Assembly: GCA_951799405.1 (NCBI GenBank)
Contig: OX637332.1
Location: 29,736,832-29,800,831 of the forward strand
DNA length: 64,000 bases
Direction: 5' to 3'
Source: Agapetus fuscipes
Taxonomy: Eukaryota; Arthropoda; Insecta; Trichoptera; Glossosomatidae
Shown: positions 30,013 through 41,070 of the stretch, in pieces
How the letters are laid out: each line of letters starts with the position of its first letter
Numbering within the stretch: position 1 is the first letter of the stretch
Program-made: the position numbers and the translations under genes
Notes under the pieces: generated by a model
What the model was told of the DNA's origin: nothing
Database searches by the model: none
Seen by the model: the letters and a program-made list of their open reading frames with translations, nothing else

Positions 30013-30183
30013 TAAATCAATGAATAGAAACGATAAATAACGTTTATGTATATAACAACAAAATAACCTTAAAAAGATATCTAAACATAAAATGTTAGTA
30101 TGCATGTGAATTGCATAAAAGTAAAAGTTATGAAAGAATGGGAATAAAAATAAGATGAAAAATTAAATTGAATCTTACCTATA

Positions 30184-30220
30184 CAAAATCTAAATCTAAT
30201 TTGCAAAGATATAGTTCTTA
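30184..30220 (-). mobile_element. Repeat A tail scrap
   Basis: AAATCTAAATCTAATTTGCAAAGATAT only. Confidence 0.55.
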
Positions 30221-30282
30221 CATACTTTTTATGTAGATTTTTTTATCGTTCTGTTATTTTAATGCAGATAAAAGTGAAACAT

Positions 30283-30485
30283 TATTTGTATTCTTTGACT
30301 TATAAGTTTGTATGAAGCTGACCCCTTACTCTTTTACCAATGCTACCCCGGATTCAGTGAAAATCTGTCCGAGTTATAAAGTTTATGTTCATGTGAAGTT
30401 TGGTTTATTTTTTTGTGTACACATGCAGCGTGTGTAAACGTAAACTTACATGAGCCTGCATGCGCACATGCATCAAATAATAACA
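30283..30485 (+). mobile_element. Repeat A, diverged
   Basis: TTCTTTGACTTATAAG start; TTACATGAGCCTGCATGCGCACATGCATC near the end; the TTAGATT tail is lost. Confidence 0.7.
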
Positions 30486-30784
30486 AAACCATTCATATAA
30501 AAATTAATTGACGACTTTCCCTGTAAATGTAGAATCAGTTTCTTTTCAGCGTTATTCACACACAGCAAATCCATGGCTCAACCGCCACCTTACGACATTT
30601 TTTCATCTAAAAAAAATTTGTACCACGGATCAGCTATGTATCAAATGTTTTGTGAATAACACTGTTTTTGAATCCTGAAAGAATCTACACGTGCGTGCTG
30701 ATCCTTTGTTTTGTTCTTCTTATTAGTTGTTTCTAAAAATATCCGAATCTCAGGATTTTATGATCAAGTTCTGTAGCTTCAGTT

Positions 30785-30860
30785 CAGTGGTTCCCAATCT
30801 GGGGTCGATGGAGCGATAGGGGGGTGATACCCTCAAAACAACCCCCCACCCCCTGTCGTT
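30785..30860 (+). mobile_element. hAT-like terminal fragment
   Basis: CAGTGGTTCCCAATCTGGGG matches the terminal CAGTGGTTC(C/T)CAAAC type of many hAT elements. A G/C-run follows. No matching inverted end was found nearby. Confidence 0.45.
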
Positions 30861-31096
30861 ACGATATTCATGTTATCTATTTACACATATAGAGGCTATG
30901 TACGACATATAAACTTACATTTTTATAAACACTAAGATAAACAATCAATCAAATATAGTGGATTTTATTTTTTTAATATAACAGTTTTATTATAACGAGG
31001 TTTAGCGGTTAGTATTGAAGATTCTAGTCTAATCAAAGTTGCAAAATATATGTAACATTAGAGATTCACATTATATGCGTTTTCACAAACAGACAC

Positions 31097-32376
31097 CGAT
31101 CACAGGGTCTCTGATATTCAATCTGGTTTTATGCCAGGACGAGGTTGTGTGGACCAAATCTTTACTCTCAGATAGATTGTTGAAAAACATCTGGCTGTGG
31201 GGAGGGTGGTCTACGCAGCCTTCGTGGATCTCGAGAGGGCCTTTGACTCGGTGGACAGATGTATGTTGTGGAATGTTCTCAGGAAGTACGGTGTGAATGA
31301 CAACCTTCTGAATGTGATACGTGCCATCTATGAAAATAGTTCGGCATGTGTAAGAGTGGATGGGAGATATAGTGACTGGTTTGATGTATATAAGGGAGTG
31401 AGGCAAGGCTGCGTGATGAGTCCATGGTTGTTTAATATAATCATGGACAGTTGCATAAAAGAAGCTGGAATATCAGAGAGCGGAGTGAAAGTGGGTGAAA
31501 CAAGAGTTGGAGTACTTCTTTATGCTGATGATGCTATAGTTTTAGCTGACTCGGCGGAGGAACTCCAAGCGATGTTAACCAAACTGAATGATGCATTTTG
31601 TAAAACTAGCTTGAAAGTGAATGCGAATAAGACAAAAATATTAGTTTTTGACAGGAATGAAGTATGTGAGGAACTTACAGTTAATTTGAATGGAAAAAAA
31701 GTTGAAGTACTTAGTGAATGAGTTTGACTATTTAGGAAGCAAGTTTGAGGCGAATGGTAAGATGACGAAGGAATTAGAGAAGCGTGCCAGCAAAGGAAGA
31801 TGCGTGATAGGAGCGTTTGGTAGAATAGCGAAGAATAAAAGGATACCAAAGAAAATGAAAATGGCGGTACACAATTGTATATTGTTGCCGACCCTGATGT
31901 ATGGAAGCGAGTCATGGACGGTGAATGAAAGAGAAGTAAATAAGGTATGCACCGTAGAAATGGCTCATTTAAGAAGTATGACAGGAAAAACACTGAAAGA
32001 TAGAGTGAGAAACGAATGGGTTCTGAATGAATGCGGAGTAAAAGAAAGCGTGAAAGTGAAAGTTCAAAGAAGTGTGATGCGATGGTTTGGACATATTGAA
32101 AGGATGAATGAAGACCGACTGACAAAAAGAGTGTATAAAGGGAATGTAATAGGTAAGCGTGGAAGGGGAAGACCTAGAAAAGAATGGATTGATCAGATAA
32201 GTGAGATTGCGAATGAATGGAATTTACAGAGTGGAAACAAGAGAAGAGCATGCATGAAAAGAGTGATGAAATTAGATGAGATGAAAGAAGTATGCAGGGA
32301 CAGAGTCAAGTGGAGGCACTTATGTGGAGGTACTGGCCCCCCCTAGAGGAATGGCGGCAGGATACAAGACAAGACA
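31097..32376 (+). mobile_element. LINE D copy, 1.28 kb, (AAGAC)n tail, 6 bp duplication
   Basis: Inserted in repeat A with AGACAC on both sides (31091-31096, 32377-32382). The tail GACAAGACAAGAC is of the same sequence type as the target, consistent with target-primed priming on a matching word. The 3' UTR has the CCCTAGAGGAATGGCGGCAG form, not the A form. Confidence 0.85.
31197..32346 (+). pseudogene. LINE D reverse transcriptase fragment, one frameshift
   Basis: First frame (31197-31721) holds FVDLERAFDSVD, RQGCVMSPWLFN and LLYADDAIVL, the reverse transcriptase palm blocks A to C with the YADD catalytic motif. After a +1 shift near 31710 the frame continues (31690-32346) with YLGSKFE, MYGSESWTV, RWFGHIERM and GKRGRGRPRK, ending at a stop before CCCTAGAGG. 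The N-terminal endonuclease and the first RT blocks are absent. Confidence 0.85.
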
Positions 32377-32752
32377 AGACACGTATATGTTTGCGCTTAA
32401 ACATGCCGCATGTTGTCCTATATTAAAAAAACCCGAATTTCAAATGAACATAAGCACTGCAACTCCTGCCGACCTTCCCTGAAACAGGGGTGCCATTGGC
32501 AAAGTGCACCATTTTCTACAGCATGGGTGGTCAGCCGCATAGGTACCAACCTATAAGTCAAGGAACATACCCAACAAATTACCATTTTTAATATCAACAA
32601 ATTATAACATGTATGGACATCAAAAACTAACTCAAAACAAATTCTAAAACTAAAAAACCCTAGCCGCCAACATCACAGATCAACCGCCATTTCTTTCTGT
32701 TCTTAGACACTTCTTTCATTTCCTCTAGAGTCATAACAAGATCATTCAGCAG

Positions 32753-33004
32753 TTTTGCCAATCTTTAGACATTTGTTTTTGTTTCATACTGATCTCTTAC
32801 TAATCAATGTATTTTTTCTTTTATTGCAGGTAAGCTGTCTATGAATTTGGTCTTACATACAACCCTGGATTTCATAAGGAATAAGGTAAGACGTTTTAAT
32901 AATTGTTAAAATATACAAAATAAACTTTTAAAAACTTGGGGCTGCCAATAAAGAAAAACTTCTTAACGCGTTGTTCCCGTAGGAGTCTATAGTATAAGGA
33001 TCAC
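32753..33004. other. Spacer, nothing recognised
   Basis: No supported feature. Confidence 0.4.
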
Positions 33005-33005
33005 T

Positions 33006-33140
33006 GTCAAGAATAATCTATCTATAATCTAACAAATGCTGCATGTCTAATTACAAATTAAAATCCAAGCCTCAATGAAACATAAGCCTTTCAACTTTTA
33101 CCGACCTTCCCTGAAACAAAGGTGACATTGGCAAAGAAAT
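33006..33140 (-). mobile_element. Repeat A with internal deletion
   Basis: Tail (TATCTATAATC) joined directly to AACAAATGCTGCATG; ends TTGGCAAAG. Confidence 0.7.
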
Positions 33141-33164
33141 AAAAAAAAAACAATTATTCTATAA

Positions 33165-33330
33165 TCTATAATCTAAGTTGCAAGGATATATTCATTTTTA
33201 AAGCTCTCAGATGCATGCCCACAAACAAACACGTGTACAAATAAAATCCGAACCTCAAATGAACATAAGCCCTACAACTTTTGCCGACCTTCCCTGACAC
33301 AGGGGTGACATTAGCAAAGTGAACCAAATT
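33165..33330 (-). mobile_element. Repeat A with internal deletion
   Basis: CTATAATCTATAATCTAAG to GCAAAGTGAACC, lacking the TTCGCGC...GTACTTA part. Confidence 0.75.
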
Positions 33331-33404
33331 AAAAAAATATTTTAAAAAAATCATACGATCTGAAAAGTGTATTTGTATACCGATTTTCTGAATGAGTAGC
33401 CAAA

Positions 33405-33640
33405 TTTGATACACGCAGCTTAACTTCATATGTACATAGATCACTTTCTTAAGAAATTGTATGATCCGAGTGGAATCATTTTTATTTTAACAGGTAAGGG
33501 TGTTAGTTTTACGTCAACCATTTCACTCTAACTGAGGTTTTACTTGCCATCGATCGTGTAGGATCTAATTTCTTGTGAAAGCTGAGTAAACCACGACTAT
33601 GATTTTTGTTCGAAATCAACACTGAAGCAACAAACCGTTA
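33405..33640 (-). mobile_element. SINE B, diverged, head missing
   Basis: TTTTAACAGGTAAGGGTG, ACGTCAACCATTTCACT and TTTCTTGTGAAAGCTGAGTAAACC. Confidence 0.6.
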
Positions 33641-33754
33641 CAGAACCGTTGGCCTTTTTCATACGACTCACACGACACTCTCACCTATGTCATACATTTT
33701 AATGAAAATTTTCGTTTAGAAAATCTATATCCTTCTCGCCAACATTACATATCT

Positions 33755-34228
33755 AATCTAATCTTATCTGAGTTGCAAAGATATGTAACATTATGGATTC
33801 ACATCTGTAACTGTAACTGTAACTCTGTCACCATTCCGCTAGGGGTGGCCAGAGCCTCTGCAGAGCTGCCTTCATTTCTTCCTATCCTTACATACCTCTT
33901 TCAATTCATTCGTATCCATCACCTTTTTCATGCATTTTCTTCTTTTGCGCTCGCTTTGTACATCCCATTCTTTCACAATCTCCTCAATCTGATCACTCCA
34001 TACTTTTCTCGGTCGTCCCTTACCTCTTTTTCCTTTCACACTATCTCTTTATACATACTTTGTCAGTCTATCATCATTCATTCTTTCCACATGCCCAAAC
34101 CATCTCATCACATTCTTTATATGCATTTTCACAAGCAGACACGTACAAGTTTGCGCTTAAACATGCCGCATGTGGACTTACAATATAAAAACCTAAATCT
34201 CAAATGAACATACTCCCTGCAACTCCCC
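33755..34228 (-). mobile_element. Repeat A split by minus-strand LINE D
   Basis: A tail to GGATTCACAT at 33806, and from ATATGCATTTTCAC (34116) to CTGCAACTC. Confidence 0.8.
33807..34115 (-). pseudogene. LINE D C-terminal fragment, (TTACAG)n tail
   Basis: Minus strand: RWFGHVERMND, RPRKVWSDQI and KRKKMHEKGDGY-like frames, then GGCCACCCCTAGCGGAATGG and the (TTACAG)n tail at 33807-33830. Shares this tail type with 39388 and 47970. Confidence 0.8.
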
Positions 34229-34248
34229 ACAATCGTGGTCTTTGTATA

Positions 34249-34440
34249 TAGAATACTTGAGCAAACATTCACACAACATCGAATAAATAAATGTACAATT
34301 ATTTTAACACTTACATCTAGAGACACAGACACACACAAACAAGCAAAAATACACAGACATACTCACACAAGCAGACACACTCACACAATCAAAAACACAC
34401 TGACACGCAATCACACATTATATATTTCTGTTCGAGTACA
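34249..34440. repeat. CA-rich repeat P, copy 1
   Basis: TTGAGCAAACATTCACAC...CATCTAGAGAC followed by degenerate CACA-rich sequence. The same order appears at 55975-56090. Confidence 0.55.
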
Positions 34441-34817
34441 TGCTATTTAATTCTAATTTAATAGCTAAGTTTCAAATTCAGCTACTTAATCCACGTAGGA
34501 GATGTATTGGCTGAGTGAAAAGCATTTATATATACATACATAGACCACAATCCCAAGTATAAACGATCTCAAGCATAACGTTTACCAAAAAAAATTATTG
34601 AAACCAAAACAGCGCCTCCAGTGAACGTTTAAACTTTTGTGCTTTTTGGTGAAACGCTAAGGTTGTGGTTGGAAAATATTTTTAATATGATTCATACTTT
34701 TGTAGACGTTTAAGACCTTCAATAATTGCGTTTACCAAAAACTAACCAAATCTAATACAGCGCCCTTAGTGAGAATTTTAGTTTAAATGAATTAGCGTAC
34801 AACGCTATTGAGTTTTT
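34441..34817. other. Spacer, nothing recognised
   Basis: No supported feature. GCGTTTACCAAAAA-type words occur twice (about 34579 and 34728), hinting at an old duplication. Confidence 0.35.
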
Positions 34818-35045
34818 AAGGATGATGATGATGATGATGAGTTGATGATTTCTTTATAGCGCCGTTTCGTGATGTAGTCACTCCAAGGGCGCTGGTGCAA
34901 ACGATGCCAGAAATTTGCTTGTCTTCAGTGCATTCCGGAACTTTCCATGGTCCTCTAGCTCTCTCACATGATGTGGCAGGTGGTTCCAGGCCAGAGGGCC
35001 AGCAACTGCAAATGCACGCTCTTCAATATTGTGTTAACTCTTCTT
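34818..35045 (-). pseudogene. CR1-like LINE N C-terminus, (ATC)n tail
   Basis: Minus strand reads EERAFAVAGPLAWNHLPHHV, then RNALKTSKFL and a stop. The RxFxxAGPxxWNxLPxxxR...F...LK pattern is the standard C-terminus of CR1/L2-type polymerases. A (ATC)n microsatellite forms the 3' tail at 34818-34838. Confidence 0.8.
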
Positions 35046-35681
35046 ATAGGTTCGTCAATCCTTGATTTGGCTCCAGTCTCAGGAATGTTTTATACTTTTT
35101 TTAGTCGTTGTAGACTTCAATCATTGCGTTAAAACGAATCTTCTAATTCAACGATTCCTTTATAGATTCTATTTCGGATGAACAATTTACCTGAGGCTAC
35201 AAAACTCATTGATGGAATTCGACATGTGCATAGAAGAAAATAAGCAAAATCTGAAAAGGATTTTGCCTATTTTTGAACAAGCGGTGAAATAAATATATAG
35301 TGACATTAGATGTGTGGTTAATTAAGTGTGTGGACTGTGTTCACAAAACAATCCTACAATTGGAATCTTTATTTAAAACCGTTTTTTCCAAGAATTGATA
35401 ACAGAAGCTTATTTTTTCCCATCGATGGATTGAAGGAAGAGATGAGAAAGGTTCTTTTATCGTATAGCATGACAAACGATTCCCAAGCGTCAGGTTCCAT
35501 TCAAGATGTATTTCAACTGAAATGGTCTTTGAAAGCAAAACTTGTTTTTGTGTAGGCATTCAAAAAAAGATTTGCTTTGTTAAAACAAACACGTGATTTA
35601 TACAAATTTAATTGAACATAATATTGCAGAAGGACTGCTCAAAGCATCGAAAAAGAAAGTTCTTAGAATGATCACAGGCTG
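35046..35681. other. Spacer, nothing recognised
   Basis: A 75-codon plus ORF (35328-35555) overlaps a 72-codon minus ORF; neither has motifs. Confidence 0.4.
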
Positions 35682-35925
35682 GTGTATTAGCCTGACCTCC
35701 CATGCTGTAAAAACTTGGTTCACTTTTGAGAATGCCACCCCAGTTTCAGGTAAAGGCGACAGGAGTTACAAAGTTTATGTTCATGTGAGGGTTTTTTTCC
35801 TTTGTATGTATACATGAAGCATGTGTAAGCTCGATCTTACACCTGCCTGCTTGTGGACATGCAGTCAATATGAATTTTAAATGTTTATATATCTTTGCAA
35901 CTTAGATTATAGATTATTATTAGAT
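35682..35925 (+). mobile_element. Repeat A, diverged
   Basis: GCCTGACCTCCCATGCTGTA to TTAGATTATAGATTATTATTAGATT. Confidence 0.75.
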
Positions 35926-35934
35926 TATTGTTAC

Positions 35935-36110
35935 AGAATTATTAATTATATATTGTATTGTTTGTGTATTAACACTGAAAATTTATGTTGATTAATAGAT
36001 TGTTTTTTTTTAAAGATTCGAATCAAACACTGTTTTATTTTTACTTCTATAATTTTTTTGATTTTTTTTTTCAAACGTTTTCGATTTACAATCATCGCCA
36101 GATAATAAAA
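35935..36110. mobile_element. Repeat I copy, degenerate core
   Basis: Starts TTGTATTGTTTGTGTATTAACAC like 616-640, has an inverted AACACTG/CAGTGTT-type pair, and on the minus strand ATCTGGCGATGATT...AATCGAAAACGTT, a decayed form of the hammerhead-like core. Confidence 0.55.
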
Positions 36111-36114
36111 TTGA

Positions 36115-36232
36115 AAATTGCCCAATGGCATCTGTTGAACCAGGATCAAAGTTATGGTCAAATGAGCGGGGATCGAACCAGCATTATTATCAGCCACCTG
36201 ACTCTCTCGGCTTTAACACCGGTAAATTAATT
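36115..36232 (-). mobile_element. SINE E, 3' truncated
   Basis: Minus strand: GGTGTTAAAGCCGAG head, GGTTCGATCCCCGC B box, then GACCATAACTTTGATCCTGG and GCATCTGTTG-side sequence. Confidence 0.7.
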
Positions 36233-36986
36233 GGAAAGAAAAAATAACTTATTTTTTCGATTAAAATATATATCATGACTCTTCATTATATTACCTGCCA
36301 TTAAATATCCAAACACCATTCCAGCTTATAGATTATATTATATATTATCACCATTTGTTGGTGACGTTTTAAATGTTTTATTACGGTGTGTACGCGTGCT
36401 AGCGCCAAAGGCTTGAGGCGTCGGGACGGCAAACTAAAAGCCTCAGTTTGCGGGAGGCTCTGCTTTGGGAGGCAGCCTTCGAAGCTCGCCTTGTCTATGA
36501 AAAAAACATTCGAAACTTGATACGAGTGAAAGTGATACTATAATAATTGTTTCGGCCAAATTGACGGCTTGAATTTCGCGTTAAAAGGTTGTGCTTTGCA
36601 ATCGGGATCCGTTAATTGAGATTGAAACGTATGTATGTTTGGAATTTCGTCTAAGTGATTAAAAAAAATATCCATAAATATGCATGTAATACGGAAAGAT
36701 GTTTTTGAGTTATGAAAAGTTTTAAATATTTTCAATTAAAATTAATTCAAGGATTTTTTTATTCATTTATATTGACGTGCTAATCAATTTTCTAAATGTT
36801 ATGCTTAAATATTTATTTGCAATTAATTATAGATAAACGACTACGTTTTTTTTATCATAATGTCAAAAAAATAACGTTATTTCCATTGACACGAATTTGA
36901 ATCTGAATTATAATGCAACAAAGAAATTTATTTTCTTTGAGACAATTTTTCATTTTCTGTTAAATTTTCCTTGCCTTATTATACTG
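36233..36986. other. Mostly unassigned sequence
   Basis: 36370-36500 is locally GC-richer with several CCTC/GAGG imperfect palindromes. No repeat or gene assigned. Confidence 0.35.
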
Positions 36987-37135
36987 TAAAAAATGGTTAA
37001 CCCCGTTTCAGGATATGTTCGCAAGAGTTGCAAGGCAAGGTGTTCATTTAAGATTGGGTTTTCGATGTTGTAGGTTCACATGCGGCATGTTTAAGCGCGA
37101 ACTTATACCCGTCTGCTTGTGGGATGGGATGTTAG
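36987..37135 (+). mobile_element. Repeat A, both ends truncated
   Basis: ACTGTAAAAAATGGTTAACC to CTGCTTGTGGGATGG; part of the CCAATGTCACC region is missing. Confidence 0.7.
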
Positions 37136-37183
37136 ATTATACATCATACACATGTCAGATTTTTTTCGTTTTACAAGATTATA

Positions 37184-37462
37184 CCGAGCGGTCCGTAGTC
37201 CAGTGGCTCGGAAATGGAAGGTTGTGGATTCGAATCCCGGCGGAGCACAAAAATATACCATTTATATTTCCAAATGTGCTCTTCGCTGGGTTGAAAAATT
37301 CATAAACTTTTACCAAAGACCGGTCACTGAAAGGTCCATCCAACCTTACAACAACTGGGTCTTGCTTGAGAATTGGCGCTTTCTACAGCGACGACCAAGC
37401 TCACAGAAGGCTTTTGAGGCGTGATACACACAAAAACAGCGCTCACCAAAAAAAGCATCCTA
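37184..37462 (+). mobile_element. SINE C, full length with tail type 1
   Basis: Head GCGGTCCGTAGTCCAGTGG (with a short gap before GGAAATGG), B box GGATTCGAATCCCGGCGG, body, and tail GGCTTTTGAGGCGTGATACAC...GCGCTCACC. Confidence 0.85.
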
Positions 37463-37729
37463 ATTTTATGATTATTATTATTATACTTATTCTTTTATAA
37501 GAGTGATGGTCATTTTTTTATAGAAAGCATTAGACGGGAGACAGACAGGGGCTGTGGGGCGGAGGAAGGTGTCATGTATCGGAAGTATTCAAAAATGGAC
37601 AGAAATCGATGTGGCCTGAGATTTCGTTCTCTTGGCAAGATATACGAGTAGAATAGAACGAACGGTTGCCGATATTCACTCAAGTGGGCAGTGAGAGAAC
37701 ATAAAAATGTATATATCTAGATTTTCAGC
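37463..37729. other. Spacer, nothing recognised
   Basis: No supported feature. Confidence 0.35.
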
Positions 37730-37978
37730 GAGAAATGATTTCCCATTTCGGTGTTTATTTCAAACCCCAAAATAAAAATACCGGCAAGGTTTACTCAGCC
37801 TTCACAAGAAATGAGTATCAGCTCTATCGGGAGCTGGGAAACCCCCACTTCAACTGAAGTGGTTGGCATAAGGCCGGCCCCCTTACCTGTAAAAATATAT
37901 AGGTTCAACTCGCCACATGCGACCCCTTCGGGGATAACGCGGCAAGAAGTTACACTATATGTGTAGCTTAGTTGCGTT
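37730..37978 (+). mobile_element. SINE B, head missing
   Basis: AGAAATGATTTCCCATTTCGG through ACTTCAACTGAAGTGG to GTGTAGCTTAGTTGCG. Confidence 0.85.
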
Positions 37979-38131
37979 CAGCAGTAACTTTGTGAAAGTT
38001 CATGTTAATAGATTACATAAAATAAACATCACTTTGTTTTTAATTCACATGATTTTATTTTTGGTCGTGTACAAATATAAACTCATGTGAATTGCAACAA
38101 AGCAATTTTTATTTTAATCTATAAAAATGTA

Positions 38132-38393
38132 TATTCCTTGACTGATAGGTTGGTATGCGGCAGACCACCCATACTGTAAAAAATGGTTCACTTTGCCAAT
38201 GTCACCCCTGCTTCAGGGAAGGTCGGCAAGAGTTGCAGGGCTTATGTTCATTTGAGATTGGGTTTTTTATATTTCAGGTCCACATGCGGCATGTGCAAGC
38301 GCAAAATTATGCGTGTCTGCTTGTGGGAATGCATTTAATATGAGTCTCAAATGATACATATCTTTACAGCTTAGATTTAGATTTAGATTTAGA
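38132..38393 (+). mobile_element. Repeat A
   Basis: Full length, TTCCTTGACTGATAGG to (TTTAGA)n. Confidence 0.85.
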
Positions 38394-38431
38394 AATACTT
38401 TTTTGACTTATAGTTTGGTATGAGGCTGACT

Positions 38432-38712
38432 ACCAGCAACGCAACAAAGCTTATCGTGTGACTTTTCACCGCGTTATCTCCGAAGGGTTCGCATGTGACG
38501 AGTGGTATCTATTTATATGAACAGGTAAGGGGGCTGACTTTACGCCAACCATTTCAGTTAAAGTGGGGCTTCTCAGCTTTCGAGAAGAGCTGCTACTCAT
38601 TTCTTGTGAAGGCTGAGTAAACCTTGCCAGTATTTTATATTGAGTTTTGAAATAAGCACTGAAACGGGAAATTATTTCTGACACCCTCGTTGGGATGCGA
38701 ACCCGAGCTCTC
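38432..38712 (-). mobile_element. SINE B, head truncated in the B box
   Basis: Minus strand 3' end at 38432. The copy breaks after GAGCTCGGGTTCGCATCCC, where A-derived sequence begins. Confidence 0.8.
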
Positions 38713-38714
38713 CC

Positions 38715-38930
38715 CTGTCTCAGCGAGCTCACCCCTGTCTCAGGGAAGGACGGCAAGACGTGCATGTCCATTTGAGATTTGGTTTTATGTTGTAGGTTCA
38801 CATGCGGCATGTGTAAGCGCGAACTTGTACGTGTCTGGTCATGAAAATGCATGTAATGTGAATCTCCAATGTATCTTAATCTTTGTATCTTTATCTTATC
38901 TTTGCCATTTAGATTAGATTAGATTAGATG
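38715..38930 (+). mobile_element. Repeat A, 5' truncated
   Basis: CACCCCTGTCTCAGGGAAGG to TTAGATTAGATTAGATTAGAT. Confidence 0.75.
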
Positions 38931-39031
38931 AAGGTACAAGAGAAAGAAACTATAAAAGTGTGAAAATCCTGTAGTTTAGAAGTTCATCATTAGTATTCTC
39001 TTATAATTAGTTCATTTACTATGAGAAGTCT

Positions 39032-39180
39032 AATCTAAATCTACATAAATCTAAGTTGCAAAGATATGTATCATTTGAGATTCATATTAAATGCATTCCC
39101 ACAAGCAGACACGCATAATTTCGCACTCACACATGGCGCATGTGGACCTACAATATAAAAAAAACCCAACCTCAAATGAA
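39032..39180 (-). mobile_element. Repeat A, 5' truncated
   Basis: CTAAATCTACATAAATCTAAG to CCCAACCTCAAATGA. Confidence 0.75.
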
Positions 39181-39387
39181 AGAAACAAACAAATAAGTTA
39201 TTCTCAATAAAATGTTTTATCTGCGATTTCTCAAATCAGCACTTATTCCGTTTCACCTTTAAGGTGGCGATCTGTCAATAACTTAAAAAGAAAGGTTTTT
39301 TTCTCAAATGATCATGTTGTTATTTTTTTTTTCGGAAGTTGGAGTAAACTTTACCGGTTCTTATGTTAGAAAGAGAATACATAAATA

Positions 39388-39948
39388 GTAACTGTAACTG
39401 TAACTGTAACTCTGTCGCCATTCCGCTAGGGGTGGCCAGAGCCTCTGCAGAGTTGCCTCCATTTTTTCCTATCCTGACATACCTCTTTCAATTCCTTCAT
39501 ATCCATCACCTTTTTCATGCATTGTCTTCTTTTACGCTCACTTTGTATATCCCATTCTTTCACAATCTCCACAATCTGATCACTCCATACTTTTCTCGGT
39601 CGTCCCTTCCCTCTTTTCCCTTTCACACTTTCTTTGTATACATATTTTGTCAGTCTATCATCATTCATTCTTTCCACATGCCCAAACCATCTCATCACAT
39701 TCTTTTGTACTCTAACTTTCACATCCTCTTTCAAATTACATTATTTCTTTACCCATTCATTCCTAACTCTATCCCTCAAAGTTTTTCCTGTCATGCTTCT
39801 CAAATGCTTCATTTCCACCGTACATACTTTACTCATTTCGCTATCATTCACTGTCCATGCTTCACTTCCATACATCAAAGTCGGTAACAATATGCCATTG
39901 TGTACCGCCATTCTCAGATCCATCTTCAGTCGCTTGTTTTTTGCTAAA
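39388..39948 (-). pseudogene. LINE D C-terminal fragment, (TTACAG)n tail
   Basis: Minus strand, two frames. MAVHNGILLPTLMYGSEAWT and the TVEMKHLRSMTGKTL block lie at 39741-39923. VRVQKNVMRWFGHVERM, GKRGKGRPRK and CMKKVMDMKELKEV lie at 39426-39734. One frameshift near 39740, then the tail at 39388-39412. Confidence 0.85.
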
Positions 39949-39974
39949 TAGGGATTCTACGAATTGCTTTTATT

Positions 39975-40026
39975 ATCGAACCCGAGCCTCCCACTCGGAA
40001 AGCTTTGTTAATTGAGCTGTCGATCC
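39975..40026 (-). mobile_element. SINE B head fragment
   Basis: Minus strand GGATCGACAGCTCAATT...CTCGGGTTCG. Confidence 0.6.
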
Positions 40027-40248
40027 AACTTGTTAGGTGGTACTTGTTTAGGATGGATTGTTTGCAGCCTGATGTTTAACTATTCCGGACCAATATCGGA
40101 AGTTATCTAGTTTGTTACAGGGTCGAATAAAACATTATGTAATATTCAAGATAAAGTAATGCTTTTTTTTGTACTGGAATTCATAAACTTAAATGGGACA
40201 AAGTTTAGCACGATGATATATCTGTGTATATTTTTACTTATGATTATT

Positions 40249-40500
40249 TATTCCTTGACTTATAGGTTGGTATGAGGGTGACCACCCATACTATAAAAAA
40301 TGGTTCACTTTGCCAATGTCACCCTTGTGTCAGGGAAGGTCGACCAAAGTTGTAGGGCTTATGTTAATTTGAGATTGTGTTTTTTGTACATGCGGCAAGT
40401 GTGAGCGCGAAATTATGCGTGTCTGCTTGTGGGAATGCATTTAATATGAATCTCGAATGATACATATCTTTGCAGCTTAGATTAAGATTTAGATTAAGAT
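40249..40500 (+). mobile_element. Repeat A
   Basis: Full length, TTCCTTGACTTATAGG to TTAGATTAAGATTTAGATTAAGAT; a small gap near TTTTTTGTACATGCGG. Confidence 0.85.
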
Positions 40501-40792
40501 AATAAAAAAATGCAGTTTTCTGTGTAGGTATACAATCAATTTGCTCGTCAGTATTTTGAAAAGATATTATTGAAATTAAAACTTTTAAAGTAAAAACCAA
40601 ATGTTGGTCTTCACTGCGTCCCCGTTTCGCAAGGTGCGGCCAACATTTTTGCTAATTCGGATTACCTCACTTCATCAAGAGGGCTGTTAGCGAAAGAAAT
40701 ATTTTCATTATGGTCTGCTCACGGTTATAAATAGAACAACTAATCTACTCTATCTAAAAAACACAAATATATACGCATTAAAAAAAAATTAG

Positions 40793-41070
40793 GCTGATTT
40801 ATTTGGTGAGCGCTATTTTTGTGTATATCACACCTCAAGAGCCCTCTGCGAGCTCGCTGTAGAAAGAGCCAATTCCCAATCAAGACCAAATTGCTGTAAA
40901 GCTGGCTGGACCTTTAGTGACCGGTCTTTGGTAAAGGCATATGATTTTTTTTTCACCAATCAAAGAGCATATTTGAAAATATAAATGGTATATTTTTTTG
41001 TGCTCCGCCGGAATTCGAACCCACAGCCTTCCATTTACGAGTTAGAAGTGGTAACCACTAGACTACGGAA
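40793..41070 (-). mobile_element. SINE C, full length with tail type 1
   Basis: Tail GGCTGATTTATTTGGTGAGCG...TCACACCTCAAGAGCC, body, spacer and tRNA-like head ending ACTACGGAATG. Confidence 0.85.

Larger units (their letters stand above)
31022..32752 (-). mobile_element. LINE D 3' end (minus) split by a plus-strand LINE D
   Basis: Minus-strand remnants: coding end (32665-32750, AAGAAATGGCGGTTGATC), UTR (32560-32665), A (32383-32560), and the A tail at 31022-31096. The gap 31097-32376 is the later LINE D insertion. Confidence 0.8.

Noticed and set aside
31520..32125. 201-codon minus-strand ORF
   Set aside because: Antisense shadow of the LINE D reverse transcriptase on the plus strand.
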